A stretch of 64,000 bases of DNA from Iris pallida (Eukaryota > Streptophyta > Magnoliopsida > Asparagales > Iridaceae). Positions 24,339-37,299 of this stretch are shown here, piece after piece (the stretch's first letter is position 1; each line of letters begins with the position of its first letter). The notes beneath the pieces were generated by a model. That model made no database searches and was not told where the DNA came from. It saw nothing but the letters and a program-made list of their open reading frames with translations. The DNA is taken from the NCBI GenBank assembly GCA_029216955.1, contig JANAVB010015600.1, positions 31,075,874 through 31,139,873 of the forward strand. The letters are read 5' to 3'. Both the position numbers and the translations under genes were made by a program.

Positions 24339-27300
24339 ATGCCTACCGGAGAAGAAACCACCAGTACAGCCCGTCCAGCCTACAAAGCCTGATGATGGCA
24401 CTTTGGTGGGTCTCATCAGGTCCCTATTAGCTTCCCAGGATCGTCGAGGAGATGCCTTGCACCAGGCGGTGCAGACGGCTTGTGACCAGAGGAGGTCATC
24501 AAAGGTAATAGCAACGGCCACAGCTTCCAAGCGCTTGAACCCTTCCCTTCTTCGACGGTAGTGAAGATATGATCGCTGCAGATGCATGGCTTCAGGACAC
24601 AGCGGTAATTCTAGAAGCAGCCAGGACTCCAGAGAACGAGAAGGTGGCCGTAGTGCGCCTGCAGTTACTAGATCTTGCCCGCAGCTGGTGGGCGGCGCAG
24701 GCCGTGGATTAGTGGCACCCATTGCTTGGGCAGTATTCAGAGAGAGATTCCAGACCAAGATATTTTGATGCTGTAGCTCGGTACGACCTACAGACGAGGT
24801 TCACCAATCTGAAGCAGATGGGCAGGACGGTCGATGGATATGCGGCCGAGTTTTCGAGGCTTAGTCGGTTTGCTCCCACCTTGGTAGCAACCGAGTTCGA
24901 TAGAGCCCAACGGTTCCAGCAGGGGCTCCATTTAGAGATCTTGTTGGCAGTGGAGCAGTTTGAGCATCAGACTTTTGATACAGTATTGAGAGCAGCTAGG
25001 AGGCATGAGTATACATCCCAGAGGGTCGTAGATAGGACCGAGGTCGGAAGCGATCTCACTGCCAGATGAATCAGTCATCAGCACCAGCCCCGGCATCCAG
25101 GACTTTGACCATTGGAGCTCCGAGGCGGGCGGCCTCAGTAACGTCGATTCAGCATTCAACCCCGACGCACCCTCAGCAGCAGAGCAGAAGCAGTCTTCCA
25201 CAGTGGGATGTTCACACTGCGGGAAGCCAGGGCATGTGGTATCAGAATGTCGCAGAGCACAGGGTTTGTGCTTGGTTTGTGGTACCCCCGGACCACAGGG
25301 TTGGGAACTGTCCGAACAGGGGGAAGTTCATCGGCATTCTCTAGTCCTTCAGTTAGAGGACCAGCACCAGTCCAGCAGCAGCCGCAGCTGCAGTACCCAT
25401 TCTCGAGGCCATTGCCGACGCAGGCCCAGGCATTCCAGCAGCAGAGACCGCAGCAGTATGCCCAAGCCCAAGCCCTGATCCAGAGCAGGCAGAGGAATTT
25501 TCATCAGAGGGGACCCGCACCCAGAGGACATGGTCAAGTGCTGGCTTTGACCATGGGAGAAGAAGGAATAGCACCAGGTGAGGTAGTGGCAGGTACTATT
25601 CTCGTCAACACCTTTCCAGCTTCAGTATTATTTGACTCTGGTGCATCGTATTCATTTATGTCTGCACGATTCGCGACAGCGGATAGGATTAGAGCCCGAG
25701 TCATTAGTCAGTAAGGCTCAATATACTTACTGGTAACGGACTGTGGGAGTAGATAGAGTATTTTCCTCGTATCGATCGTAGTTAGCGGTAGAGAGTTCCC
25801 CGCTAGATTGATAGAGTTTTCGATGGCCGATTATGATGTGGTCTTAGGGATGGAATTGGTTGAGGGACCAGTATGCTAGGATAGACTGCCATATCGACAG
25901 GGTTGTTTTTAGCATTCCAGGCGAGCCGAAGTTTTCCTTCTTCCGAGGCGAAGTTGAACCTTCTCCTCCAGTGTTGCGGATGGCAGTAGCAGCAGTGCAG
26001 TTACCTCGGAATAGTCGAGGAGTTTCCAGATGTTTTCCCCGAAGAGCTTCCAGGGATGCCGCCAGAGCGAGAGATCGAGTTTACCATCGACTTGATTCCC
26101 GGAATAGCCCCAGTGTCAGAGAGAGTCTACAGGATGGCGCCATCAGAATTAGAGATATTGTACAAGATAATTGAAGAACTCAGAACCAAGGGATTCATTC
26201 GTGCAAGTGGATCGCCTATGGGGAGCCCCGATGCTTCTTATGAAAAAGAAGGATGGTACGTCCAGATTATGTGTAGATTATCGTACCTTGAACTCAGTGA
26301 CAATCAAGAACAGATACCCTCTCCCGAGGATATATGACTTGTTTTCATCAACTCAAGGGGGCGTCAGTATTTCGAAGATTGACTTGCGGTCAGGATACCA
26401 CCAGATCAGAGTCAGAGAGCAGGACATCCCGATAGACAGCTTTCTAGATCTAGGTATGGGCATTGTGAATTCCTTGTGATGCCATTTGGAGCAACCAATT
26501 GCCGCCGCTGTATTCATGGACCTCATGAATCGTATCTTCAGCCTTATTTGATCAGTTTGTGATTGTGTTCCTAGACGACATCCTGGTCTACAGCAAAGTG
26601 AGGCAGAGTATGAGCAGCATCTCCGAGTTGTCCCTCCAGATTCTCAGAGAGCACCAGTTGTATGCTAAGTTTCAGTAATGCGAGTTCTGGCTCGATCGCA
26701 TTTCGTACTTGGGTCATATCATCACCAAGGGAGAGTGGAAGTGGATCCCCAGAAGATTGTGGCCATTGAGACATGGCCAGTGCCCAGCACGGTTGCAGAA
26801 GTTCGCAGTTTTCTTGGATTGGTCGGCTACTACCGTCGATTTGTTTCAAACTTTGCTCAGATTTCAGCGCCATTGACCCAGTTGACCCGCAAGGATGTGC
26901 TGTTTACTTGGACAGCAGAGTGCCAGGATTCTTTTGAGAAGTTGAAGCGAGGCTTGATGACGGCACCCATTCTCACGCTTCCAGATGGAACCGGAGGATT
27001 CTCAGTATATTACGATGCTTCAGGCAGAGGTCTAGGATGTGTTTTGATGCAACATGGGAAGGTAATAGGTTATGCGTCACGACAACTTCGTGATCATGAG
27101 AAGAATTACCCAATCCATGACTTGGAGCTGGCGGCAGTAGTGTTTGCACTTAAGTTGTGGAGGCACTACTTGTACGGAGATAGGGTAGAGATTTTCACCG
27201 ACCATAAGAGCCTGAAGTATGTTTTCACCCAGAAGGATCTTAACATACGTCAGAAGAGTGGCTGGAGCTACTTGTGGATTATGATGTCAACCTGCAGTAC

Positions 27301-28889
27301 CATCCTGGGAAAGCCAACGTTGTTGCAGATGCATTGAGCAGGAGAGCCGGAGTTTATTTCCTAACAGCGCAACCAGAGCTGTTAGCCGATCTTCAGAAGA
27401 TGGGTATAGAAGTTGTCCTCCCTTCCAGTGTGGCATTGATGGCCAGCATGCAAGTTCAGTCCACTATAGTCGAGAGGATCTGGATGGCGCAGTCAGCAGA
27501 TTCCAAGCTTCAGTGACTCAGAGTAGAGTGTGAGGCAGGACGAAGACCAGAATTATGCATTCATGAAGACGGTACGCTTAGGCATGGTAAGCGTCTTTGT
27601 GTACCCAGCAGAGATATCAGACCGGAGATCATGGCGGAGGCTCACAGTTTACAGTATTCCATTCATCTCGGCGGTACGAAGATGTATCGTGATATCCGTC
27701 AGCACTTTTGGTGGAATGGCATGAAGAGGGAGATAGCCCGATTTGTCTCTCGATGTTTGGTTTGCCAACAAGTTAAAGCTGAACATCAGAGGCCAGCTGG
27801 ACTACTTCAGCCTTGCCAATTCCAGAATGGAAGTGGAAAGCATATAACCATGGATTTTGTGACTGGATTACCTCTAGATCCCCGGCTAGCAGAGATGCTA
27901 TTTGGGTTATTATAGACAGGCTCACGAAGGTGGCCATTTTCTCCCGTTCAGTGTTGGTCAGTTGACGGCTCAGCTAGCAGAGATGTACCTCAAGCAGATC
28001 GTCAGCCTTTACGCTATACCAGTCAGTATCACCTCGAACCAAGATTCAAAGATTTACGTCGCACTTTTGGCGTAGCTTACAAGAGAGTTTGGGAACTCAC
28101 CTCCAGTTCAGTTCAGCTTATCACCCGCAGACAGATGGCCGTCGGAACGCACGATCCAGACTCTCGAAGATATGTTGAGATCTTGTACGCTCGACTTCGG
28201 TGGATCATAGAAAGATTATCGCACCTGGTGGAGTTCTCGTACAACAACAGTTTCCAGGCCAGTATCAGATGGCACCGTTCGAGGCACTGTATGGTAGGAA
28301 GTGCCGATCCCCGCTAGCATGGGACGATGTCGGAGAGAGACAGATGCTCGGTCCGAAATGATTGCTCAGACCGTTGAAGTGGTCAGAAGAGTCAGAGATC
28401 ATCTTCGAGTTGCTCAAGATCGCCAGCGTCATTGGGCCGAATTCTCATCGGCGCCCTCTTGAGTTTCTAGTCGGCGACCATGTATTCCTGAGGATTTCGC
28501 TAACCGTGGCGTCATTCGTTTCGGCGTACGGGGAAAGCTTAGTCCTAGGTATATAGGGCCGTTCGATATTCTGGAGCAGAGTAGGAAGATGTATCCTATC
28601 GTCTCGCTCTTCCGCCGTCGCTACGTGATGTGCATACGTGTTCCATGTATCCCAACTGCGACGGTATATCCCGACCCGAGCCACATCCTAGGATCATTCG
28701 GAATTGGTTGTTGTACCAACCTTTCGTATGAGAGAGGCCCGTGTCTATATTGGACCGAAAAGAGAAGATACTCAAGAACAAGACTATCAAGTTAGTCCGA
28801 GTTGCTTGGGTCATCGCTCTTTGGGTGAGTCAACATGGGAGTGTGAGGATGATATCCGATCGCGATATCCCGACCTGTTTGACTCGTGA
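24339..28889 (+). pseudogene. gag-pol-chromodomain pseudogene of Tekay-2
   Basis: Homologous over its length to 2568-7118. Readable pieces in shifting frames: capsid (24722-25069), first CCHC knuckle CSHCGKPGHVVSEC (from about 25208), protease DSGA (about 25634), RT around FLDDIL (about 26565-26585), RNase H (about 26990-27330) with its DAS and TDHKSL motifs, integrase zinc region (27631-27790), and the chromodomain tail ending DLFDS at 28889. Many 1-bp insertions and deletions break it, in contrast to Tekay-1 where stops dominate. It retains sense codons at all four stop positions of Tekay-1. It cannot make protein. Confidence 0.92.
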
Positions 28890-29014
28890 GGTATAATATC
28901 TTTCTTATGTCTCATGCCTTCGATTCCTTGCTTGCATGAATAATTAATTGATTGCTTGATTAGTATAGCTTGCCTATGAATAGTATAGCTTGTTCTTGTC
29001 CCTCTAGCCTCTTA

Positions 29015-29055
29015 ATTAAATTTCAAGGACAGAATTCTTTTAAGGTAGGTAGAGT
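29015..29055 (+). promoter_or_regulatory. Polypurine-tract region of Tekay-2
   Basis: TTTCAAGGACAGAATTCTTT followed by TAAGGTAGGTAGAG; GAGGAC has changed to AAGGAC and GGTGGG to GGTAGG relative to Tekay-1. Confidence 0.75.
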
Positions 29056-29795
29056 TTTAATGTCTGTGGTTCGTATTGCATATCTTGGTATACGTATACG
29101 TAATTTGACCCGTATTGCATGTCTTTCTGCTTGATTTATTCTAGCATTTCATTGATTGGTTTATTCTTGGGTTGGTTCGGCTTGGCTTGGTTTGCTTTGG
29201 TTCATCATGAACCAAAGGTGAACCCTCCTACCTACCACCACCCTCCTTATTTATAACCCCTTCCTTTTCTCTCTCATCATTATTTTCTTCCTTCTTCATT
29301 TACTCTCCACCATTACTTCTTCAACCACCAGGAGGGAGAGAGAGAGCTTAGGCAAGTGCAAACTTGTTTCATGATGGATCTCAAGTTTTATTGTTCTATT
29401 CTTTTCCTTACTTGATTCTAAGCCTCTTTAGAACTTAGCATTTTTGGATTTGATGGATGGATTCTTGTAGATCTAAGTTTGTAACTTTTGGTTTTTTTTG
29501 GTTTTAATCTATAAAACTTACTTATTTTTGAAAACTAATGGTTCTATGTTGTAGAGAATTCAATTTCATGCAGTTTTGGCTTTCGTTTTGCTTGATTTCG
29601 ACTTCGGATGAGTAAGTTATGGCCATTACAAGTTTTTGGAACTTTTATGGCTGAACTTGCTGATTGGGGACGATGACCCCCATGCGCCCGGGAGGCCATG
29701 CGCTGTGAAGTCCTGGAAACACATCCCTTAACTCCGAGCGTGTCATGTGCGTAGGTTTCCTACGCGCATGTACTGAAGACGTAACGTGAGTTTTT

Positions 29796-30120
29796 TCCCG
29801 CGTCGATTGGTGCAGAAATCCCACGCGCCGATTGTACAGGAATCCCATGCGCCGATTGTGCAGGAATCCCACGCGCCGATTGGTGCAGAAATCCTACGCG
29901 CCGATTGGTGCAGGAATCCTACGCGCCGATTGGTGCAGGAATCCCACGTGCCGATTGTGCAGGAATCCCATGCGGCGATTGTGCAGGAATCCCACGCGCC
30001 GATTGGTGCATGAATCCCACGCGCCGATTGTGCAGGAATCCCACGCCGATTGTGCAGGAATCCCACGTGCCGATTGTGCAGGAATCCTACGCGCTGATTG
30101 TGCAGGAATCCCATGCGTCG
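29796..30120 (+). repeat. LTR minisatellite, about 13 copies
   Basis: Same unit as 21695-22068. Copy number and order of variants differ from the 5' LTR. Confidence 0.95.
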
Positions 30121-30879
30121 GAATTGCTCTATTTTATTATTTTTGCCTGTTTAAGTTTTTTGTAGCTAGAATCTTGAAAAACTCAAAACATAAAAGTTGT
30201 AGATCTTTTCCTTAGCTTCAAGAATATGTCACTAGTTATTTTATGCAAGTTTTCTCATTCACGATAATGTAAGAAAAGAACCCGATAGTGGCCCGCCGTG
30301 GCGCACTCTTAACAAGTAAACTGACATGATATATCATGACATGCTGTTATGACAGCCAGTCTGACATGACAAGTATGAAAGACCTGGACACCGTAGGCGA
30401 TTGTGTTTGTACAAATAAACTGGCACTATCTTGTATCATGTCTAGGATGGGGATCCCTGAGTACCACGGTCAGGGGTACCTACTGAAATTGACTAAGGCT
30501 AATTAACTAGAATAATTCAGTAGTCATGAAGAGATTTTTCCAGCTACAGGCAATCCCGTTATCTGGGCGCATTAAGTGGACTTGTAGCCTACTGACGAGT
30601 CGGGCACATTTCTAGCACACTATCACGTGTTGCATCCTTCATAAACACATTCGACTTGGATAACCTAGATGGTCTGCAGGGCTTGTGGCTGTTGGAATAA
30701 TCTCATTGCATCTTGTTAGTAACTAGGCCTGTGATAACCCTAGTTAGTTAAAGTATCAAGCCGTACTTATTGCTTGACCGTGATTGATTGGATGGAGTCC
30801 AGCCCAGTCTAGTTTGTCATAATCCTGTACAAGATTGTATCATGACATGATTTCTTGTATCGATAAATGATGGGATACC

Positions 30880-31400
30880 AAGTTCTGTTCAGATGAAGGG
30901 TTACAACCCCGGTCCTTGTTTGGTTTAAGGGTTGTAACTTGTCTATCTGAATAGTTCCGTGGTTATCTTATCATATATCGTCCTGCTTATTGCGCCTGCC
31001 TTAACAATAAAGATCAGGGGTCCAGTTCTGTTCAGGCGAAGGGTTACAACCCCGGTCCTTGTTTGGTTTAAGGGTTGTAACCTGGCTCCCGGAGCAATTC
31101 TGTGTCCTCTCTTCGTTTAATGTCTTATTGTAACCCCAGGCCATGTTCGTCATGTTTTACTTATTTCAGCTCCATGATTATTTTACTGGCCTTAGTAATA
31201 AAGATCAGGGGTCCAGTTCTGTTCAGGCGTAGGATTACAATCCCGGTCCTTTTTTGGTTTAAGGGTTGTAACCTGGCTTCCGGAGCAGTTCTGTGTCCTC
31301 TCTTCGTTTATTGTCTTCACTGTACCAATAGTATTTGAGACGGGTTTCTATTCAGGTGAATGGCTGCAACCCCGGTCCTTGTTTGGTTTAAGGGTTGTGA
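30880..31400 (+). repeat. Hairpin-bearing direct repeats (4 units), 3' LTR
   Basis: Same units as 22820-23350 with small differences. Confidence 0.88.
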
Positions 31401-32096
31401 CCTGGCTACTTGAATGGTTTTCTCGTACTCAGTTTACTGTTGTTACCTCTATTATTATCAGTTCTTTATTTATTATCTTTAATATTCTATTGTGATATGC
31501 TGATTTTAGTTCCTAAGTGAAGCCTCCTTTGTGGCACTTGCTCTTTCTGGGGTCTGACCCAGCTGGTTTTGTATAGCCAGATATCGGAGCAGCACCAGAG
31601 GATCTACCTGTCTTCCAGCCAGATGGTGACCACCAGGCGTAACCCTGGCAACGAGTAGGTTTCTTTTTGTCCTCCTACTTTATGTAAAAATATTCTTTTG
31701 AGACGTTTAGCCGACGAGCACTTATTTAGCTCGCATTGCACCTTTATTTACTGTCTGCCTAAGGACTGTAACATGATTGACAGATCCTAGGGTTGATCAT
31801 GTATGACTGAACTCTTGCTAGTCCTGACATTTTGTAACGACTAGCTTCATGATCAACTAAATATAATGTTTGGGACGCCTTACTATTGTATATTTGGTGG
31901 TCTTACATCTTGTAACATTTATTTACTTGCTTGTGATTGAGACAATAGGCTTGTTCTTGACCATAGGAGACTGATGGCTTGTAGTTAAACCCTCATATCT
32001 AGACAGCCGTGACCGTATAGCGAGGTGGGTTGCACTTCAATATACGTAGGCTATGTACGTCCCCGCTCTCCAGTATTCTGGTTCTGCGGCGTTACA

Positions 32097-32746
32097 TCTT
32101 GACCAGTATATTAGCCATGCCGTGGGAGGCCTAGCCATATTTCTGTCCAAACTAGAAAAACCAGACCAAGTTGTAAATTGACTCATTTAAATTATTTTAA
32201 TTAAATATTATTTTATATATTGATTTTTAGATGACCAGGTTTGTCCAATTCAGCCCGAACTGGGCCCGATCTAAATTTAAGCCCATGTAAGCATGTAGTG
32301 TGACCAAATGTGACCATGTAGGCATATTTTATGTATATACAAATCTTTCCTAAATTATTTTAGAATTTTATGTACAATTTCTAATTATTTCATTATTTGT
32401 ACTATTATTGGTATTTTATTATTAAATAATATTGTGCAACACTTTGTACAATTTTTTGGACCCGGATAAGGGGATGTAGTATAAGTCCACCAAAGCCACC
32501 ATTTGAACTATTTTAATATTTATTTATTGTTAATATTATTTCAGTTTTGATTAAATATAATTTATTATTGTTAAGTTACTATTTTTATTTTTTTATTTGT
32601 CAAACTAAATTTACATATATGTAAATATGTCAAAGATAGATTCTAGATAACATAAAATTTTTATCTGGATTTTATGGAGATTTTAATGGTATATGGATAA
32701 TATATAGAGATAAGAATAAGAGAAAGAAAAGATTTGAGTTATATAT

Positions 32747-32809
<63 letters not shown>

Positions 32810-32921
32810 GGCCCCACAAGTGGGAACTGACCACATCTCCAAATAAGTAGCTGTAGCTTTGGCCGCCCACATAATAACATACAAGTAGCAGCAGCACTCA
32901 AGGGGCCGCTCACCCCCCTCC

Positions 32922-32983
<62 letters not shown>

Positions 32984-33203
32984 TATATATATGTATACCC
33001 CCAGCTGGCTCTGCCCTCGGGATCCGCGCCGGTCCAGTCCTCTCTCGGCCCCGCGTCTTGCAGCCACGTGCCCCCCCTCCGCGGATGTGTGCGGATTCGG
33101 TTTTCAAATTTTTTTGAATTTTGTATGTAGGCCGGGGTGGGCCAGCTTCCTTTGTACTATGGTGTTGGTCTTTGTTTTCAATAAAACTTCCCTTTTTCAC
33201 AAA

Positions 33204-33278
<75 letters not shown>

Positions 33279-35588
33279 ATATGAGCAGCAAATCCAAACC
33301 CTAATTCCTTTTCCTCCCTCCAAACCTACCCTGCCCCCTCCTCCCCCCCTTCTTCCTTCCCTCTCCTCGGCCGTGTCCGCAGCCACAGTAGTCCCGCGGC
33401 TACGGCAACAGCATCAAACGACGACGACAACAACAACAGTTTTAAATTCCGAGGTGCCCGACTTCTCCAATTAATTTCTTCGCCAATTTAAATCCGTTTT
33501 TAGATCCATAAATTCGTGTAGAAAGCCCACATGACCCTCTTTGAGATCCCCCAGGTGGATTTCGACGTGCCCATCCAACTTGCTCGAAAAATCGAGGAAA
33601 AGTTGGATAAAAACTATTTTTCTGGAATATTAAAAACTGTTTTAAAACACCAACTTGCCGGCCACTTTTCTTTCCGTACAATAGGATTTTGTGGAGACTA
33701 ATTAAAGACAATCAAAGCCAACATAACCGAGATTGTAGCGCACCTTCTGGAATCACTTTTCATCTAGTTTGTAGAAAGTTACATGTTGTTAAAGTTTTCC
33801 GAAAAACTGTAAATTGTTTTCGAAAATTAGAAAAACACCCTGATACGGCGTACGCCCCGACAAACCGGGACGTGGTCGCGTACTATATGCATTAAAAGGC
33901 ACGTATGGATGTTATCGACGTGTGGGAACTGACGGAACTCGATTTCGATGCATGTGCGCGACGAAATCAGTGCGTATCCGTCGAGATACCCCCGTATCGA
34001 CCTTTTGCAAATTAAGTCACAACTTCGTGTACACTCATCAAATCACGACGAAACTTGCGCCAATGGACTCGAAATATTTTTCTGGTCCAGTGAGCCAAGT
34101 TTGGTTCAATTCTGAGAAGGTTGACTGGGACGCCATTTTTGCGGGCCCACAATCCCACTCAACGGGCGATTTTGCACGGCCCACCGAAATCCAAAAATTG
34201 GACATACCGTTGAGTTCGTCTCGAAAAAACAAATCTGTAGACATGTAGTTTGACGACTTTAGAGACCGTAGGTTCTGGCGCACATTTCAGTACAAAGCGG
34301 GTCCAACGGCGGACATCGTTTTGACCCGAAATTATGATTTTGCCCCTGTTCCAGAATTTGACTTTTGGACAGGCATTTTATAGGTATATCTTCTATTCCA
34401 AACTCGTTCGTGATGTTTGTTGCAACATTCGGAGTCACCTGCGGGATTTGGCTTTTTCTGGCTCCGTTTATTTGTCGGTTCGAGCTACTGGATCTTTCCC
34501 TTTTGCACATAACCTCAGGCAAGATACCTTGCCATTTATACTGTTTATTCAGTTTGCATTTTATTACATATCACTGTTCATTTATTCCCAGTTCTTACAG
34601 TTCTTGATTTACTGTCTGCTCAGTGATATTAGATGTACTTTGCTATTATCCTTTGATTGCATATGGACTTAGAGTTAAGAGACTACCGTTGTAGTGTATT
34701 GCATATACCTTGACACAGTTCTACCACGAGGATGTGTGAGATGAGTAGCATATAGAGGTCCTTGCGTGTGGCTGATCACCCGTGCGCATGCGTTAGGTCT
34801 AACTGTCAATAGTTGTATTTTAGAAGACTTGAAGGTTAGTAGTGTTACTTGATCGTGATGCGACATGATAGGTACATTGGGTGGGAGAACATTTTCTTGT
34901 CGTATGGGCTTCGATTACACTTTTCTTGTAACCCGGAAGCTCCGTTGGAGATACGGGTATGTTTAGCCCCTCAGGTTTGCCACTGTCGTTTTTGAACGTC
35001 ATGCGCTTAGGTCACTGGTGTCCAAGTGGGGACTATACCAGATCCCATTTACAGTCAGGGCTCATGCGACGAAAGGTTTGTTCTTAACTGCATGTTCACT
35101 TTAGTATGGTTAGAGTACTTATTGTTGTCTTGTCACTTACTTTTGTTTGTGGCATATTTTTTATTCAGTATTTATATGGCATGTTTATTGTATCTTGTTA
35201 CGTCCCTCTGAGGACCTGGTTATCTCTCCAGGTGTGTGCTTCTGTGATAGTTACATGTGTTCTAGTCGAGGCCGTGATCTTCTCCTCCTTTCGAAGATGA
35301 TTGCACTTGGCTAGTCTTGTTATTTCATCTATTCCTTCTTGTACCTTTTATTTGAGATAGATGGTAGTGGACTTTGTCTCCGTCCAACGTATTGTACAAA
35401 GACTTATTATAGTTGATTATATGATATATTTTATTCTTCAATTGTGGATGAGATTAGATTACTCTTGGTTTACTGCATTTTACAGCTTATATACATACGA
35501 GTTTTTATATATTAGAGTATACTTCGTATGTATGCAGCTGGCATGGATACGTACCTAGTCCTAAGTATTTTGGGACTGAGGCGTTACA
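32097..35588 (+). repeat. F3 3' LTR, main part
   Basis: Resumes the LTR begun at 20770. It contains three long (TA)n runs (32750-32805, 32925-32993, 33205-33275), then AAATCCAAACCCTAATTCC and a CT-rich leader. 34150-34390 matches the reverse complement of LARD-1 LTR 13180-13440 (shared GTAGACATGTAGTTTGACG and ACTTTAGAGACCGT), making F3 a relative of LARD-1. It ends ACTGAGGCGTTACA at 35588. Short ORFs here are not convincing genes. Confidence 0.65.
32750..33275. repeat. Three (TA)n microsatellite runs
   Basis: Almost pure TA dinucleotides of about 45-70 bp each, directly upstream of the CT-rich leader, possibly an expanded TATA region. Tyr/Ile-rich peptides predicted here are artefacts. Confidence 0.9.
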
Positions 35589-37056
35589 GTTATGATATTA
35601 TAGTTGTGCAGTTTGGGGATCAGTTCATAACGATTGGGTGGTGACCCATATTTCCTAGATTGGTTGGACCATAGATTGTCCCTGGGATAAGATACAGTTG
35701 TACCTATGACGAAAATTGGATGCCTCTAAGATAAGTGATATGTCCCTAGTAGTTGTCCATCTCAGATGAGTTAGATGAATGTTTGTTTTATCTTAGAATA
35801 GCTGACCGTAGACTTGACTGAATGCTAATTGACTATTGGAAGACCCGTAGGATGTCCCTATTGATGTTGCATGGATGCAGTTGGAATGAATGAGATATGT
35901 TGAAAAGTAAACTTGGAATGGAATAAAGATGGAAAGAATCGATGCTACAAGTTGGACGGAATGACGGATCGTGTTGGCTTCGAAAACTTGGTTGCCTTTA
36001 TTCAGAATGTTGGAAATGGTTTAAGCTGGTCAGATTGATTGGTTGGTTGAAACATATCGAGCAGAGCGAATTGATAACAGTCTCCTTGAGAAGGTCGGAA
36101 TAAATTCATTGATAAATAATCGGATCAAAATTTTGGATAAGTAAAATGACGGAATGAGGTTGTGCATGTAATCGTGATTAACAAGAGTAAATATAAATTC
36201 GGATGACCCTCGGAATTGATGTTGCTGGAAAATAAGAGTTGCCTATGCAGATGATAAATATTATGGTTTGAACAATATGAGAAATGTTGGAGTACATCGA
36301 AAACTCTTGTTGAGATTGAATGATGGTACAACTTGGAAGGTGAATGATGATCGAAAAATTTAAGAGCTGCAAGTAAATCACATGGATGCGAAGGATAAGA
36401 AATGCTTGAGTTGACCGACGAGAATCAAGGTATTGAAATGAAATGTGGCTATTGGATTTATCAACGTTGGTAGCATGAATGATAGAAGACTTGGAAAGGG
36501 AACTATGAATTCGTTAGAGAATTTACATTACTATGTTGGATTGCTTTAGAGAATTTTGGTCGGCTGCGATAAATTTCTTAAGAGTTGGAATCGGTAATAT
36601 TCATTGTGCTAAAAGTTAGTTGAAGAATTGGATAAGAGAATTATGGCTATGCAAGATGCTAAGTAAATTTGTTGGTTGAAGGAAATAAAGTTACACCGTA
36701 GCTTATTCGTTTTCTATGCCGCTGAACTTGGTAGAAATATATGTATTTCTGAGACGCCTAAAATATGTGTATGATTCCAACTAAGCGGTATGCTGAATTC
36801 AGACGAAGCAACGGGAAGGATTATCACATGCTAAGGAAATTGTACGAGTTTTGGGATAAAAGATCAGAGTTGGTAAACTATGTTGGATCAAATTTGAACG
36901 TTATGGCAAGATGATAAATTTTGGAAATCAATCGAGACGATACAGAAAAATGTTAAACGAAGCAAGTTGATCGTTAGAGAGTTCATGAATCATGTTGGAA
37001 TTATAAGAATGAGTTTGGTTTAAGTTTCGAGGACGAAACTTTTTCTGAGTGGTATA
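35589..37056 (+). other. F4 internal region, non-coding, with PPT
   Basis: About 1.5 kb without ORF of note. It ends in TTTCGAGGACGAAACTTTTT and CTGAGTGGTATA (37025-37056), a diverged version of the PPT block, before the LTR start TATAATACTCCGGCC. It probably belongs to another coding-free element; the lineage cannot be read. The start at 35589 is the end of F3, and the next five bases (GTTAT) would be the F3 target-site copy. Confidence 0.5.
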
Positions 37057-37299
37057 TATAATACTCCGGCCCAAGATGCCTTAAGACGGATGGACGGTTC
37101 GATGAAGTATGGTTGGACTTGGGAATATTCAGAAGGATCGCTTGGAAGGCTATACGATCGTGGCAAAAATCTTCTGATGAATGTGAGTAGTGTTGAACCC
37201 GTCAAAGATCCTTTAGCTTCACGCTTAAAATGCGAATGAGTACGCTATGTTCTTTTGAGTTGTTCAATAACACCGTGCATGGAATTCAGAAAGATAATA
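37057..37299 (+). repeat. F4 3' LTR, piece 1
   Basis: Starts TATAATACTCCGG (TG changed to TA) after the PPT and is cut at 37299 by LARD-2. The other pieces are 48303-49582, 52188-52395 and 55284-55426; together about 1.9 kb, ending GGGGCATAACA. Confidence 0.6.
37295..37299. repeat. Target-site duplication TAATA, left copy (LARD-2)
   Basis: TAATA directly abuts the LTR start at 37300 and recurs at 48298-48302 directly after the other LTR. Confidence 0.9.

Larger units (their letters stand above)
20935..32096 (+). mobile_element. Tekay-2: second Tekay/Del-type element, full length but decayed
   Basis: LTRs at 20935-24040 (3106 bp) and 29056-32096 (3041 bp) flank a gag-pol homologous throughout to Tekay-1 but frameshifted many times. 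The LTRs are longer than in Tekay-1, mainly through more minisatellite units (about 15 and 13) and a fourth hairpin repeat. The 5-bp flanks (GTGCG at 20930-20934, TCTTG at 32097-32101) do not match, so no target-site duplication is visible. Confidence 0.92.
29056..32096 (+). repeat. 3' LTR of Tekay-2
   Basis: Starts TTTAATGTCTG (first dinucleotide mutated from TG) and ends GGCGTTACA. Contains the palindrome GGTTCATCATGAACC (29196-29216 with flanks), TATA at 29248-29256, minisatellite 29796-30120 and hairpin repeats about 30880-31400. Confidence 0.9.

Noticed and set aside
32672..33474. Several ORFs with Tyr-Ile runs
   Set aside because: Products of (TA)n microsatellites in the F3 LTR; 33121-33474 adds a low-complexity CT-rich leader.
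35589..37056. Idea that 33300-35588 is the 5' LTR and 37057 onward the 3' LTR of one element
   Set aside because: The two LTR-like sequences do not match: ends GGCGTTACA versus GGGGCATAACA and unrelated bodies. They were assigned to two elements, F3 and F4.
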